A stretch of DNA of 64,000 nucleotides from FEN-1297 sp021817845 (GTDB lineage Bacteria; Bacteroidota; Ignavibacteria; Ignavibacteriales; Ignavibacteriaceae), in assembly GCA_021817845.1 (NCBI GenBank), contig JAKAFW010000014.1, positions 1-64,000 on the forward strand, written 5' to 3'. Of this stretch, positions 9,076-17,403 are shown piece after piece (within the stretch, counting starts at the first letter, position 1; each line of letters starts with the position of its first letter). A program made the translations under genes and the position numbers. The notes beneath the pieces are model-generated. The model did no database searches, was not told the DNA's origin, and saw nothing but the letters and a program-made list of their open reading frames with translations.

Positions 9076-9385
9076 CGCATAGGCGTCAACTTAAGAATCT
9101 GTTACATTACAATATTGAGGATAATATTATAATAGAATAGCGTAAATACTGGGGAATTTGTTAATCCTCTACGAGGATTTGCCAATGTAAAATAAACCTT
9201 TTCCTACAATAATTTGACCTCTACGAGGTCTAAAAACATCGTAGATGTTTGATTATTGTAGAAACAAATAAACCCAACAAATAAACTATCCTCGTAGAGG
9301 ATAAATAAATAGTTTTAGTACGTTAAATACAAGTGATTACAAAGGTTCGGGAGTTTGGAAGAAATATTAAGTTGACGCCTATGCG
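9076..9385 (+). repeat. MITE-like element, copy 1
   Basis: A 310-bp element with perfect 15-bp terminal inverted repeats (CGCATAGGCGTCAAC and its complement) and no coding capacity. It is flanked by the short direct repeat TATG. It interrupts a palindrome that would read CCCGTATGCGGG without it. Inside are four small hairpins with TAC/GTA loops (three CCTC-GAGG type, one ACATC-GATGT type) and a longer nested inverted repeat (CTACAATAAT...ATTATTGTAG). A second copy, inverted and about 95% alike by eye, is at 26143-26451. No transposase is in the window, so it would have to be mobilised in trans. Confidence 0.88.
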
Positions 9386-9588
9386 TATGCGGGACTCCTT
9401 CGATTTGACACACAAGAATTTGTCATTGTCGACGACAGAAGGAAGAAACCCCATAATATCAGTATCATTTCGACCGGAGGGCCTGCCTCGTTTGTCCCGT
9501 TTGCCCCGTTTGCGGGGTTTGCGGGGAGAAATTCCCTGTATAGCGCTGTCATCCTCATTACTCACTATTGTTACGCAACTCTTTGAAA

Positions 9589-9610
9589 GCCTGTCTGCCG
9601 CCAGGCAGGT
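9589..9610 (+). repeat. TGCCTG palindrome (intergenic copy)
   Basis: GCCTGTCTGCCGCCAGGCAGGT, shown here as a palindrome of about 22 bases, is one of about ten related copies in the window. Others are in coding genes, riboswitches and a terminator. Confidence 0.75.
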
Positions 9611-9756
9611 TGGTGTAATGGAGTTATGGAATTGCGCGGTATTTTCCTTGCTTCCCTTATTACAATTTAATATATTTGCCACAAGCAAGTTTTAGCCCCT
9701 TTTCTTTACTTGTTGCTATTTTATAGTTGATGGATACAAATCCATCTAAAGAAATC

Positions 9757-9877
9757 TAAAAGGGAAAGCAAATCAAAATAGTACCCTGAAAACGATTTGA
9801 ATGCACTCTGAATGCACTGTGAATACACTCTGAATGCGCCTTCCTTCCCCCATATAAAGCCTATTACTCTCCCTTTA
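9757..9877. repeat. 121-bp repeat upstream of sdhC (copy 1)
   Basis: The block begins TAAAAGGGAAA and ends CTCCCTTTA, forming short imperfect terminal inverted repeats. In the middle are 11-bp near-tandem units (CTGAATGCACT, GTGAATACACT, CTGAATGCGCC). The same arrangement, with the same ends, spacing and core, is found at 57434-57554 before secA. In both places it lies 100-300 bases before a housekeeping operon on the plus strand. It could be a small mobile repeat or a shared regulatory site. Confidence 0.75.
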
Positions 9878-10178
9878 ACAACAAATAGAATTCTTTCTAG
9901 TATTGTCAATTAAATCTTTGCTTACCGGACTGACAAGCTTTAGTGCACTATTCATATATTTTTGTTCGTATTTCGCGCCCCCGCTTTATTCTTTGATTGA
10001 TTTTATAAATTAAAATTGATAATTTCGGTTAGCAAAAATTTTAATGTAATCAAAAACAGGTTTGCCATTCACTATAGCACATCGAAAACAATCTTTTGAA
10101 AATGAACACAAATATATATTCCATCTTAAATAATAATATTGTCAAATCAAGAATTCATTTTATTGAAGGAGTAGTTTA

Positions 10179-10844
10179 ATGGGTTGGTTCAGCACGTTCA
10201 CCAGTTCCTCAATCGGTAAAAAGTTTATCATGGCTCTTACCGGTTCCTTGCTTATGCTTTTTTTAATCATTCATTTCATAGGCAACATGATGCTTTATTT
10301 CGGTCCAAAAGCATTCGATACATATGTCAATACTTTGGAAATGTTCAAACCTCTTATTAGAGTGATTGAAGTTCTACTTGCTCTTATATTTATTTTCCAT
10401 ATCTACAACGGTTTAAAACTTTGGTACGAAAACAAAAAAGCAAACCCGCATAAATATGCTGTCAATGCTTCAAGAGAAAATAGCGATATATATTCGAGAA
10501 CTATGGCTATTACCGGAGTTACAATCTTTGTTTTCCTTATAATTCACTTATCAACATTCTGGGCAACTTTTAACTTTGGATTGCATCCTAATACCGAATA
10601 TCCTTATTATACGATTGTAACCCACTGGTTTCAAAATCCAATATATTCACTAATTTATGTAATAGGAATGATTGTATTGGGGTATCATCTAAACCATGCC
10701 TTCCAAAGCGCCTTTCAAACATTCGGGTGGAATCATAAAAAATATACTCCGTTAATAAAAAAAATTGGGACAGTTTATGCCCTAATTTTAGCGCTCGGTT
10801 TCGCCTCTATTCCAATATACTTTTTTTTAATGGGAGGTAAATAA
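10179..10844 (+). CDS. sdhC: Succinate dehydrogenase/fumarate reductase cytochrome b subunit
   Basis: The 221-aa membrane protein has five hydrophobic segments and conserved haem-ligand-type histidines (for example in LIIHFIGNMM, FIFHIYNGL, IIHLSTFW, YHLNHAFQS). This fits the single-subunit dihaem cytochrome b (SdhC/FrdC type B) of Bacteroidetes and Chlorobi. It anchors SdhAB in the membrane and passes electrons between succinate/fumarate and quinone. It starts with ATG after a strong site (GAAGGAG) and its stop codon overlaps the sdhA start (TAATG), so the three genes form one operon. Direction of the reaction in the cell cannot be told from sequence. Confidence 0.93.
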   Translation: MGWFSTFTSSSIGKKFIMALTGSLLMLFLIIHFIGNMMLYFGPKAFDTYVNTLEMFKPLIRVIEVLLALIFIFHIYNGLKLWYENKKANPHKYAVNASRENSDIYSRTMAITGVTIFVFLIIHLSTFWATFNFGLHPNTEYPYYTIVTHWFQNPIYSLIYVIGMIVLGYHLNHAFQSAFQTFGWNHKKYTPLIKKIGTVYALILALGFASIPIYFFLMGGK

Positions 10845-12754
10845 TGATAAAGTTAGATTCTCACGTACCCGATGGAAATATTTCGGAAAAATGGTCTAAC
10901 CATAAATTTTCGATGAAACTTGTCAATCCTGCAAACAAAAGAAAATATGATATAATCGTTGTCGGTACCGGTCTTGCAGGTGCTTCTGCGGCAGCAACTT
11001 TAGGCGAATTAGGCTATAAGGTAAAAGCATTTTCTTATCACGATTCCCCTCGACGCGCCCATTCAATCGCCGCTCAAGGAGGAATAAACGCTGCGAAAAA
11101 TTATCAGAACGACGCCGATTCTGTCTTCAGATTGTTCTATGATACCGTCAAAGGAGGCGACTTCCGTTCCCGCGAAGCTAATGTCTACCGCCTTGCTGAT
11201 GTTAGTAATAATATTATAGATCAATGTGTAGCTCAGGGTGTACCTTTTGCAAGAGAATACGGCGGTATGCTTGCCAACCGTTCTTTTGGCGGCGCTCAAG
11301 TGTCAAGAACTTTTTATGCGCGCGGAGAAACCGGACAGCAATTACTCCTCGGAGCTTATGGTTCTTTGAACAGACAAATTCATCTCGGCAATGTCACAAT
11401 GTTTTCTCGACGCGAAATGCTCGACCTTGTTGTTGTTAATGGCAAAGCGCAGGGCATTATTGTCCGTAATCTTGTTACCGGAGAAATTGAGAGCTACTCT
11501 GCTCAAGCTGTTATTTTAGCCACCGGCGGTTATGTGAATGTATATTTCTTATCAACAAATGCTATGAACAGCAATGCAACAGCTTCATGGCGCGCTCATA
11601 AACGCGGTGCCGTATTTGCCAACCCTTGCTATACACAAATTCATCCTACTTGCCTTCCTGTTCATGGCGAAAATCAATCAAAATTAGTTTTAATGAGCGA
11701 AAGCTTGAGGAACGACGGAAGAATTTGGGTTCCTAAAAAAATTGGCGATACAAGACCTCCAAATGAAATTCCTGAAGATGAAAGAGATTATTATCTCGAA
11801 AGAAAATATCCTGCTTTTGGTAATTTAGTTGCACGCGATGTGGCTTCGCGTAGCGCTAAATATGTCTGTGACGAAGGACGCGGTGTTGGAGGAGGTAGAG
11901 CGGTTTATCTTGACTTATCGGATGCTTTTAATCGTATCGGTAAAGAAGGCGTTAAAGATAAATACGGTAACTTATTAGATATGTACCAGAATATTACCGG
12001 AACCGACCCTTATGAAGTTCCAATGCAGATTTATCCTGCCCCTCACTATGCAATGGGCGGTCTATGGGTTGATTATAATCTGATGAGCAATGTCCCGGGC
12101 TTATTCGTTCTTGGAGAGGCTAACTTTTCCGACCATGGCGCAAATAGACTCGGCGCTAGCGCACTTATGCAAGGGCTTGCAGACGGTTACTTCGTTATTC
12201 CTTACACAATCGGAAATTATCTTACAACAGAGAAACCGGCTAAAGTGGATCCAAAATCTAATGAATTCAAAGAAGCAGAAAATAATGTAAAAGAAAACGT
12301 AAATAAATTATTAGCTGTTAACGGAAAACAAACTGTCGATTCAATTCATAAACGCCTCGGTCATATTCTGATTGACAAAGTTGGAATGTCCCGCAGCGAA
12401 ACTGGATTGAAGGCGGCTATTAAAAGTATCAGTGAATTACGAGAAGAATTCTGGAAAGACGTCAAAATTGTCGGTAAAGGAGATGAACTTAATCAGACGC
12501 TTGAAAGAGCCGGCAGAGTCTCTGATTTTCTGGAACTTGGCGAACTTATGGCCATTGACGCGTTGAACCGGAATGAAAGCTGTGGAGGTCATTTCCGCGA
12601 AGAATATCAAACAGTCGAAGGTGAAGCATTAAGAAGAGATGATGAATATTCTTATGTAGCAGCCTGGGAATTTAAAAAGCCGGGTGTGTGGGAGTTAAAC
12701 AAAGAGAATCTTGAATTTGATAATATAAAATTAGCTACGAGGAGTTATAAATAA
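10844..12754 (+). CDS. sdhA: Succinate dehydrogenase/fumarate reductase flavoprotein
   Basis: The 636-aa protein has the dinucleotide-binding start DIIVVGTGLAGASAAATL at about residue 38, the FAD-attachment histidine box (RAHSIAAQGGINAA), the substrate loop and catalytic region around HPTCLP and ESLRNDG, and GLFVLGEANFSDHGANRLG near residue 425. This is the length and layout of Bacteroidetes-type fumarate reductase/succinate dehydrogenase subunit A. It oxidises succinate or reduces fumarate at the cytoplasmic face of the complex. It overlaps sdhC and sdhB by one base each, which implies coupled translation. Confidence 0.96.
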   Translation: MIKLDSHVPDGNISEKWSNHKFSMKLVNPANKRKYDIIVVGTGLAGASAAATLGELGYKVKAFSYHDSPRRAHSIAAQGGINAAKNYQNDADSVFRLFYDTVKGGDFRSREANVYRLADVSNNIIDQCVAQGVPFAREYGGMLANRSFGGAQVSRTFYARGETGQQLLLGAYGSLNRQIHLGNVTMFSRREMLDLVVVNGKAQGIIVRNLVTGEIESYSAQAVILATGGYVNVYFLSTNAMNSNATASWRAHKRGAVFANPCYTQIHPTCLPVHGENQSKLVLMSESLRNDGRIWVPKKIGDTRPPNEIPEDERDYYLERKYPAFGNLVARDVASRSAKYVCDEGRGVGGGRAVYLDLSDAFNRIGKEGVKDKYGNLLDMYQNITGTDPYEVPMQIYPAPHYAMGGLWVDYNLMSNVPGLFVLGEANFSDHGANRLGASALMQGLADGYFVIPYTIGNYLTTEKPAKVDPKSNEFKEAENNVKENVNKLLAVNGKQTVDSIHKRLGHILIDKVGMSRSETGLKAAIKSISELREEFWKDVKIVGKGDELNQTLERAGRVSDFLELGELMAIDALNRNESCGGHFREEYQTVEGEALRRDDEYSYVAAWEFKKPGVWELNKENLEFDNIKLATRSYK

Positions 12755-13524
12755 TGGACAATAATCATATTCATTTGACGTTAAATATCTGGCGACAGGA
12801 AACTCCTTCATCAAAAGGTTATTTTGAAGAGTTTAAACAAGACGTATCGCCTGATTCATCAATCCTTGAAATACTCGACGAAATAAATAATAGTTTGGAA
12901 GCGGAAGGTAAAAAACCTATTGCTTTTGAAAGCGATTGCCGCGAAGGTATTTGTGGTACATGCGGGCTAGTCGTTAACGGGCATCCTCACGGTCCATTAC
13001 CTAAAACAGCTACTTGTCAATTGCATATGCGTAATTTTAATGACGGCGAAACTCTTTTTATTGAACCTTTCAGAGCAACTGCATTCCCTATAATTAAAGA
13101 CCTTATTGTTGATAGATCCGGCTTTGATAAAATTCAACAAGCTGGAGGTTTCGTATCTTTCAACGCAGGCAGTGCACCTGATGCAAATGCTATTCTAATT
13201 CCTAAAAAAATAGCCGACCTTGCTCTTGATGCCGCCGAATGCATAGGCTGCGGCGCTTGCGTTGCGGCTTGTAAGAATTCCTCTGCCATGCTTTTTGTCG
13301 CTGCAAAGGTTTCCCAGTTTGCTATTTTGCCCCAAGGTCAACCCGAAAGGTATGAACGAGTTCAAGCTATGGTTAAGGTTATGGATGAAAATCTCTTCGG
13401 CAGTTGTACAAATACCTATGCTTGCGAAGCTGAATGCCCAAAAGGTATTTCCGTATCTAACATTGCAAGAATGAATCGGGAATATATCAGTGCTAAGTTT
13501 AAAACCGAAGAATTGGTTGATTAA
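12754..13524 (+). CDS. sdhB: Succinate dehydrogenase/fumarate reductase iron-sulfur subunit
   Basis: The 256-aa protein has a plant-type ferredoxin domain with the 2Fe-2S ligands (CREGICGTCGLVVNG) and a distal Cys in TATCQLHM, then a bacterial ferredoxin domain with CIGCGACVAAC and a second cluster (CTNTYACEAECPKGI) for the 4Fe-4S and 3Fe-4S centres. It carries electrons from the SdhA flavin to the membrane subunit. It is the last gene of the operon and is followed after 26 bases by a terminator that carries an inserted palindrome. Confidence 0.95.
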   Translation: MDNNHIHLTLNIWRQETPSSKGYFEEFKQDVSPDSSILEILDEINNSLEAEGKKPIAFESDCREGICGTCGLVVNGHPHGPLPKTATCQLHMRNFNDGETLFIEPFRATAFPIIKDLIVDRSGFDKIQQAGGFVSFNAGSAPDANAILIPKKIADLALDAAECIGCGACVAACKNSSAMLFVAAKVSQFAILPQGQPERYERVQAMVKVMDENLFGSCTNTYACEAECPKGISVSNIARMNREYISAKFKTEELVD

Positions 13525-13550
13525 GAACATATAAAATCAATTTTCCTTCT

Positions 13551-13602
13551 AAATCCCGACCTATTGCTGCCTGTTGGCAGGCAAGTTATTCGGGATTTTT
13601 TT
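13551..13602 (+). terminator. sdhCAB terminator carrying an inserted palindrome
   Basis: AAATCCCGA (13551-13559) pairs with TCGGGATTT (13590-13598), followed by a T run. The loop contains the palindrome GCTGCCTGTTGGCAGGCAAG (13566-13585), a member of the TGCCTG family. The insertion lengthens the hairpin without breaking the outer stem. Confidence 0.85.
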
Positions 13603-13631
13603 ATTTTGAATTGTTATTTGGAGAGATTTTG

Positions 13632-15206
13632 ATGTTTGATAAAGAAATAAAATTTATATCTGACTTTAGCCTTAATAAAGTAAAAAAATTCGGATCGTTT
13701 TTTACTTTTGCGAAGCTGTTAAGCAGTGATGTTCATCCGGCAATTATTCAATATATTTCCGCTGAATTGGATTTCCTTATATTTGAAGATAGGAAAAAAC
13801 TTCTTCAACAGTCTGCTTTTGATTATTCCGGCGCTGAAATAGCAAAACATTTGAACATTATCGGCGAAGAAATTAAAAGGGATAAAAAAATATCTTTTGA
13901 AGATATGAAGAAATTAATGCTTCAAGCTGTTTCGTTTAACATTAACTTTTTAATTAGACCCCGTTGGTCATTAGTAAAACTTGTCTATAATGAATCGGAG
14001 CAGAAAACATTTGAGGAAATCAAATTAGCTTTCAACTACATTTATTATTATGATTATATTAAGAATATTTTTCTCGGTTATCTTTCCAAAAGAAAATTAT
14101 CTGTTTTAAGTATTACTGAATTCGAAGCTATTCTCACTAAAATTGACAAAGAATTATTTTCAGGACAAGCTGAAAAGTTTTTGGATAACTCGATCTATTC
14201 AACGGCAGAATTTTTTAATGAGGGCGGTGTTAACAAAACTACGATTTCTCCTGCTTATTTCGACCTTTTTCTTAAAGAGAAAAATTTAATCGACTATCAG
14301 TTTAAAATAAGGAAATATTTCCCGGCAGAGTCAACTCAAAATTTTAACGTCGAAGAGATTAGAAAAGTCCTGTATTCAGCAACGCTCCCGCAACCTATCA
14401 AAACAACGGAAGAAGAGATTATTACAGATGCCCAAACCAATCTTTTTAAAACGACTACAGATGAAGATAGCTCCATAGGAAAAGATAAAGAAGATAAAAC
14501 GGTTTCTACGTTTAATTCGGAAGAGCAGAAAACTCCGGAAAATAAAAAGAAATCCAAAACAATTTTGACGGACACTGAAAAATTCCCAAATGAAAAACCA
14601 AAAGATGAAAATATTGAGAATGAACTAATTGACGACGATCTGCTATCTCTTTACGATTCCGAACTTCAATCCATCGAAAATGAATTGCTGGAAATAAAAA
14701 CCGACTTAAACAATTTCGAGTTTACAATTGAACCGGAAGATAGTTCAGATGAACCTCTGGTAACTGAAAATGAAGAAAAAGAAAATGATGTTTCTCTTCT
14801 GCAAGATGTGGGTGAGGTTTTTGGCAAAGACAAAGAAAGTCCATTTATCAACAATGCCGAAGATGAAATACAATTAGTAGGTGAAGAAAAATTAAGCTTT
14901 CAATTGGAAGATGAAAATAAAGATAACCAAATTCAGGCAAGTTCAAATAAAAAAAATATTAAGCGCTATGATAAAGATGTCTATGAATATTTGAGCAAAA
15001 AAGATATACGGAAAATTATTTCATCGGTCTTTAATGAAGATCGGGAAGATTTTGAAAGCACGGTAGCAAAAATATCAGAATGTATTTCATATGATGAGGC
15101 GACTGAGATATTAAAAACTGTTTTTTTAACATACCGGGTAAATCCATACTCGCAGGAAGCCGTTACCCTAACTAACGCGGTTTCAAATTATTTTGACCAG
15201 GCTTAA
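13632..15206 (+). CDS. Large acidic hypothetical protein upstream of obgE
   Basis: This is a 524-aa protein of unknown function. I chose the ATG at 13632 because GGAGAG lies 7 bases before it; an in-frame start at 13611 is less likely. The N-terminal 260 residues are mixed helical and may be a conserved domain (FDKEIKFISDFSLNK...). The middle, about residues 265-440, is very acidic, low in complexity and probably disordered. The last 70 residues (KRYDKDVYEYLSKKDIRKII...) look like a folded helical domain. No signal peptide is seen. It ends two bases before obgE and may be co-transcribed with it. The layout suggests a scaffolding or regulatory protein, without direct evidence. Confidence 0.8.
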   Translation: MFDKEIKFISDFSLNKVKKFGSFFTFAKLLSSDVHPAIIQYISAELDFLIFEDRKKLLQQSAFDYSGAEIAKHLNIIGEEIKRDKKISFEDMKKLMLQAVSFNINFLIRPRWSLVKLVYNESEQKTFEEIKLAFNYIYYYDYIKNIFLGYLSKRKLSVLSITEFEAILTKIDKELFSGQAEKFLDNSIYSTAEFFNEGGVNKTTISPAYFDLFLKEKNLIDYQFKIRKYFPAESTQNFNVEEIRKVLYSATLPQPIKTTEEEIITDAQTNLFKTTTDEDSSIGKDKEDKTVSTFNSEEQKTPENKKKSKTILTDTEKFPNEKPKDENIENELIDDDLLSLYDSELQSIENELLEIKTDLNNFEFTIEPEDSSDEPLVTENEEKENDVSLLQDVGEVFGKDKESPFINNAEDEIQLVGEEKLSFQLEDENKDNQIQASSNKKNIKRYDKDVYEYLSKKDIRKIISSVFNEDREDFESTVAKISECISYDEATEILKTVFLTYRVNPYSQEAVTLTNAVSNYFDQA

Positions 15207-15208
15207 TC

Positions 15209-16204
15209 ATGTTTATTGACTATGCGGAAATAGAAATTGCTTCCGGAAAAGGAGGCGATGGGGCGGTTACCTTTAGACGTGAAAAATATGTTCCCAAAGG
15301 AGGACCATCCGGCGGAAACGGCGGAAAAGGTGGAGATATTATCTTTCAAGCTCATCATAATTTTTCGACTCTTCTCGATTTTAGATATAGAAAGCATTAC
15401 AAAGCCGGCAAAGGAGATAATGGAGCAAGCGCACTTAAGGATGGGAAAAACGGGGAGGATATTATAATTCAAGTGCCGGTTGGAACTGTTATTAAAGATC
15501 CGGAAACAGGAAAAGTTTTATTCGATCTGGATACAGATGAAAAAAAAATAGTTATTGCAAAAGGCGGAAAGGGTGGGAAGGGGAATAGTAATTTTGCAAC
15601 CCCTACTAATCAAACGCCAAGATTTGCAGAACCCGGAAAAGCAGGCGAAGAGAAAAAAATAATTTTGGAACTTAAGCTTATTGCCGATATTGGATTGGTT
15701 GGCTTTCCGAATGCGGGCAAATCAACTTTAATTTCAACCATTTCTTCGGCTAAACCAAAAATAGCCGATTATCCTTTCACAACTCTTGAACCGAATTTAG
15801 GAATTGTAAGATATAAAGATTACCAAAGCTTTACTGTTGCTGATATTCCCGGCATAATTGAAGGTGCCCATGAGGGAAAAGGATTAGGACATAAATTTTT
15901 GCGGCATATTGAACGAACAAAAATAATTTTGTTCTTGATTGATGTTACTTCAGAAAATTATCAGCGCGATTACAACATTTTACTGAACGAACTAAAAAGT
16001 TATAGCCCCAAACTTGCAGAGAAGAAAAAAATTGTCTCATTATCAAAAATTGACCTGGTTGACGCTGATCAGCTAAAAAAAATTTCTAAGAAAAAAATAA
16101 GAAACAGCGATTCCCCGTTGTTGCTGTTTTCATCCGCTACGAAGCAGGGAATTCCTGAACTTCTCGATTATTTATGGAAGTCAATTAGTTCAAAAATCAC
16201 TTGA
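15209..16204 (+). CDS. obgE: Obg family GTPase
   Basis: The 331-aa protein starts with the glycine-rich Obg fold (residues 1-158: GGDGAVTFRREKYVPKGGPS, GGNGGKGG, GGKGGKGN). This is followed by a Ras-like G domain with G1 GFPNAGKS, switch-I Thr in YPFTTLEPN, G3 DIPGIIEGA, G4 as SKID, and a G5-like FSSATK. Obg proteins bind the 50S ribosomal subunit and act in late ribosome assembly and stress control. The start may be ATG at 15209, two bases after the previous stop. The C-terminal TGS-like extension of some homologues is absent, which is normal for this family. Confidence 0.96.
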   Translation: MFIDYAEIEIASGKGGDGAVTFRREKYVPKGGPSGGNGGKGGDIIFQAHHNFSTLLDFRYRKHYKAGKGDNGASALKDGKNGEDIIIQVPVGTVIKDPETGKVLFDLDTDEKKIVIAKGGKGGKGNSNFATPTNQTPRFAEPGKAGEEKKIILELKLIADIGLVGFPNAGKSTLISTISSAKPKIADYPFTTLEPNLGIVRYKDYQSFTVADIPGIIEGAHEGKGLGHKFLRHIERTKIILFLIDVTSENYQRDYNILLNELKSYSPKLAEKKKIVSLSKIDLVDADQLKKISKKKIRNSDSPLLLFSSATKQGIPELLDYLWKSISSKIT

Positions 16205-16347
16205 AAAACAAACAAAGAGCAAGAAATCATCATCAGAATGAGTAAATCGTATAAATTACTTATTCCTTCAAGTTGTATTCTGAATGCCCTAAGTTTTTGA
16301 TATTTTAGGTAATTGTTCCTATATTTACACGCTAAAAATTAAAAATC

Positions 16348-16421
16348 GGCGGGGTAGCTCAGTTGGTTAGAGCAGTGGAATCATAATCCACGTGTCGGGG
16401 GTTCGAATCCCTCCCCCGCTA
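16348..16421 (+). tRNA. tRNA-Met (anticodon CAT)
   Basis: Cloverleaf read by eye: acceptor GGCGGGG/CCCCGCT (one G-U), D-arm GCTC/GAGC, anticodon arm GTGGA-ATCATAA-TCCAC with anticodon CAT, T-arm GGGGGTTCGAATCCCTC. The lack of three consecutive G-C pairs in the anticodon stem argues against an initiator. It could be elongator Met or the Ile2 tRNA whose C34 becomes lysidine. It lies 23 bases before secG. Confidence 0.92.
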
Positions 16422-16443
16422 CATTATTTAGGAGTTAATAATT

Positions 16444-16800
16444 ATGTATTCTTTTTTGATTGTAATATTGTCTTTAATTTCACTTTTCTTAATGATAATT
16501 GTCCTTATGCAGGCAAGTAAAGGTGACGGACTTTCGGGAACATTTGGCGCAGGTTCTAGCATGGGAACAATGTTCGGAACTAGAAGAACAGCAGATTTTC
16601 TCAGTAAAGCAACCTGGTGGCTTGCAGGAAGTATTGCTGTCTTGGCAATTATTGTAAATCTTTTCTTTTTACCCGGTCAATCAAGTGCGGCTCAACGTGA
16701 AAAAATAATTCAAGGTTCAGGAAGGCAAGTTCCTCAAACTCCAAGTTTGCCGCCGCAATCGACAGCACCGGTTCAGCAAACCCAAACGCCAAAGAAATAA
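16444..16800 (+). CDS. secG: Preprotein translocase subunit SecG
   Basis: The 118-aa protein has two membrane segments (about residues 2-24 and 55-75) around the family motif MQASKGDGLSGTFG and the MFGTRRTADFLSKATWW segment, which is typical of SecG. The C-terminal 30 residues are a Pro/Gln-rich tail that is probably disordered. SecG assists SecYE-SecA protein export; secA is elsewhere in this window (57652). The ATG follows TTTAGGAG at a good distance. Confidence 0.93.
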   Translation: MYSFLIVILSLISLFLMIIVLMQASKGDGLSGTFGAGSSMGTMFGTRRTADFLSKATWWLAGSIAVLAIIVNLFFLPGQSSAAQREKIIQGSGRQVPQTPSLPPQSTAPVQQTQTPKK

Positions 16801-16965
16801 ATTTTATTTTTGTTTGTAAAAAAATATATTTATACAGTTCAAAATTTCCCGTTTGTGATCTTTGCGCAAATCTTTGGTCATATTTTAACTTCCACATCCT
16901 CTGCGGTCAGGTAAATTTTATTAAGGGGAATATATTTCAACAGATCATTAGTCCTTAGATAAAAA

Positions 16966-17403
16966 TTATCCATTAAACTCTTTCAGTTTATCAAGTAAAC
17001 CTAAAATTTTTAAAACATAATTATCAACCAGTTCGCATTCTTCCGGTGTAAGATCGCCGTAGCGAATTAAATTTTTAGAACTACTGTCGACTAATATACT
17101 CCACAAATAAACTGCTTGGGATTGAAGTATTCTGCTTTCATAAGTTTTCTGTGGAGTTAAAGAAAGCTCCTTAAACATTTTTGCATTTACAGCTTTTATA
17201 TCTTTTATTATCTCATATATTTTTTCCTTTGATTCCAGGTCATAAGAAGGTTCGACTATCATGGTAATTTTATGATCGGAATTTCCTCTTAGTTTCGATT
17301 CCACTTCGTTTAATCCTTCCTCAATCATTTTGGCAGTAACAGATAGGCTTCTACGATGATTTTCAGGAAGTAATATTTCAGCGTTCATAACATTAATTCT
17401 CAT
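16966..17403 (-). CDS. Hypothetical helical protein, last gene of fluoride operon 1
   Basis: This is a 145-aa mainly helical protein without a signal peptide or known motif. It is the last gene of the five-gene unit headed by the fluoride riboswitch at 20990-21044. The ATG at 17403 lies inside the end of the dynamin-like gene (11-base overlap); an alternative ATG five codons later has a slightly better spacing from GAGAA. Tight coupling suggests it works with the GTPase, perhaps as partner or regulator. Its size and helical nature resemble the 149-aa protein of operon 6 (38001), but I see no clear sequence identity between them. Confidence 0.75.
   Translation of the reverse strand: MRINVMNAEILLPENHRRSLSVTAKMIEEGLNEVESKLRGNSDHKITMIVEPSYDLESKEKIYEIIKDIKAVNAKMFKELSLTPQKTYESRILQSQAVYLWSILVDSSSKNLIRYGDLTPEECELVDNYVLKILGLLDKLKEFNG

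Larger units (their letters stand above)
8787..10178. other. 1.4-kb intergenic region made of nested repeats
   Basis: No supported gene. From left to right: a GTCATTTCGACC repeat (8987-9013), the 310-bp inverted-repeat element (9076-9385) inserted in a CCCG...CGGG palindrome, a second GTCATTTCGACC repeat expanded with CCCGTTTGC/GCGGGGTTTGC units (about 9467-9545), one TGCCTG palindrome (9589-9610), and the 121-bp repeat (9757-9877). The last 300 bases before sdhC should contain its promoter; I could not fix it. The open frames of about 120 codons on both strands at 9323-9695 lie entirely in repeats and are rejected. Confidence 0.7.

Noticed and set aside
9323..9695. Two overlapping open frames of about 120 codons on opposite strands
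   Set aside because: Both lie in the MITE end and in GTCATTTCGACC/GCGGGG repeats, have no ribosome binding site, and mirror each other because the DNA is palindromic.
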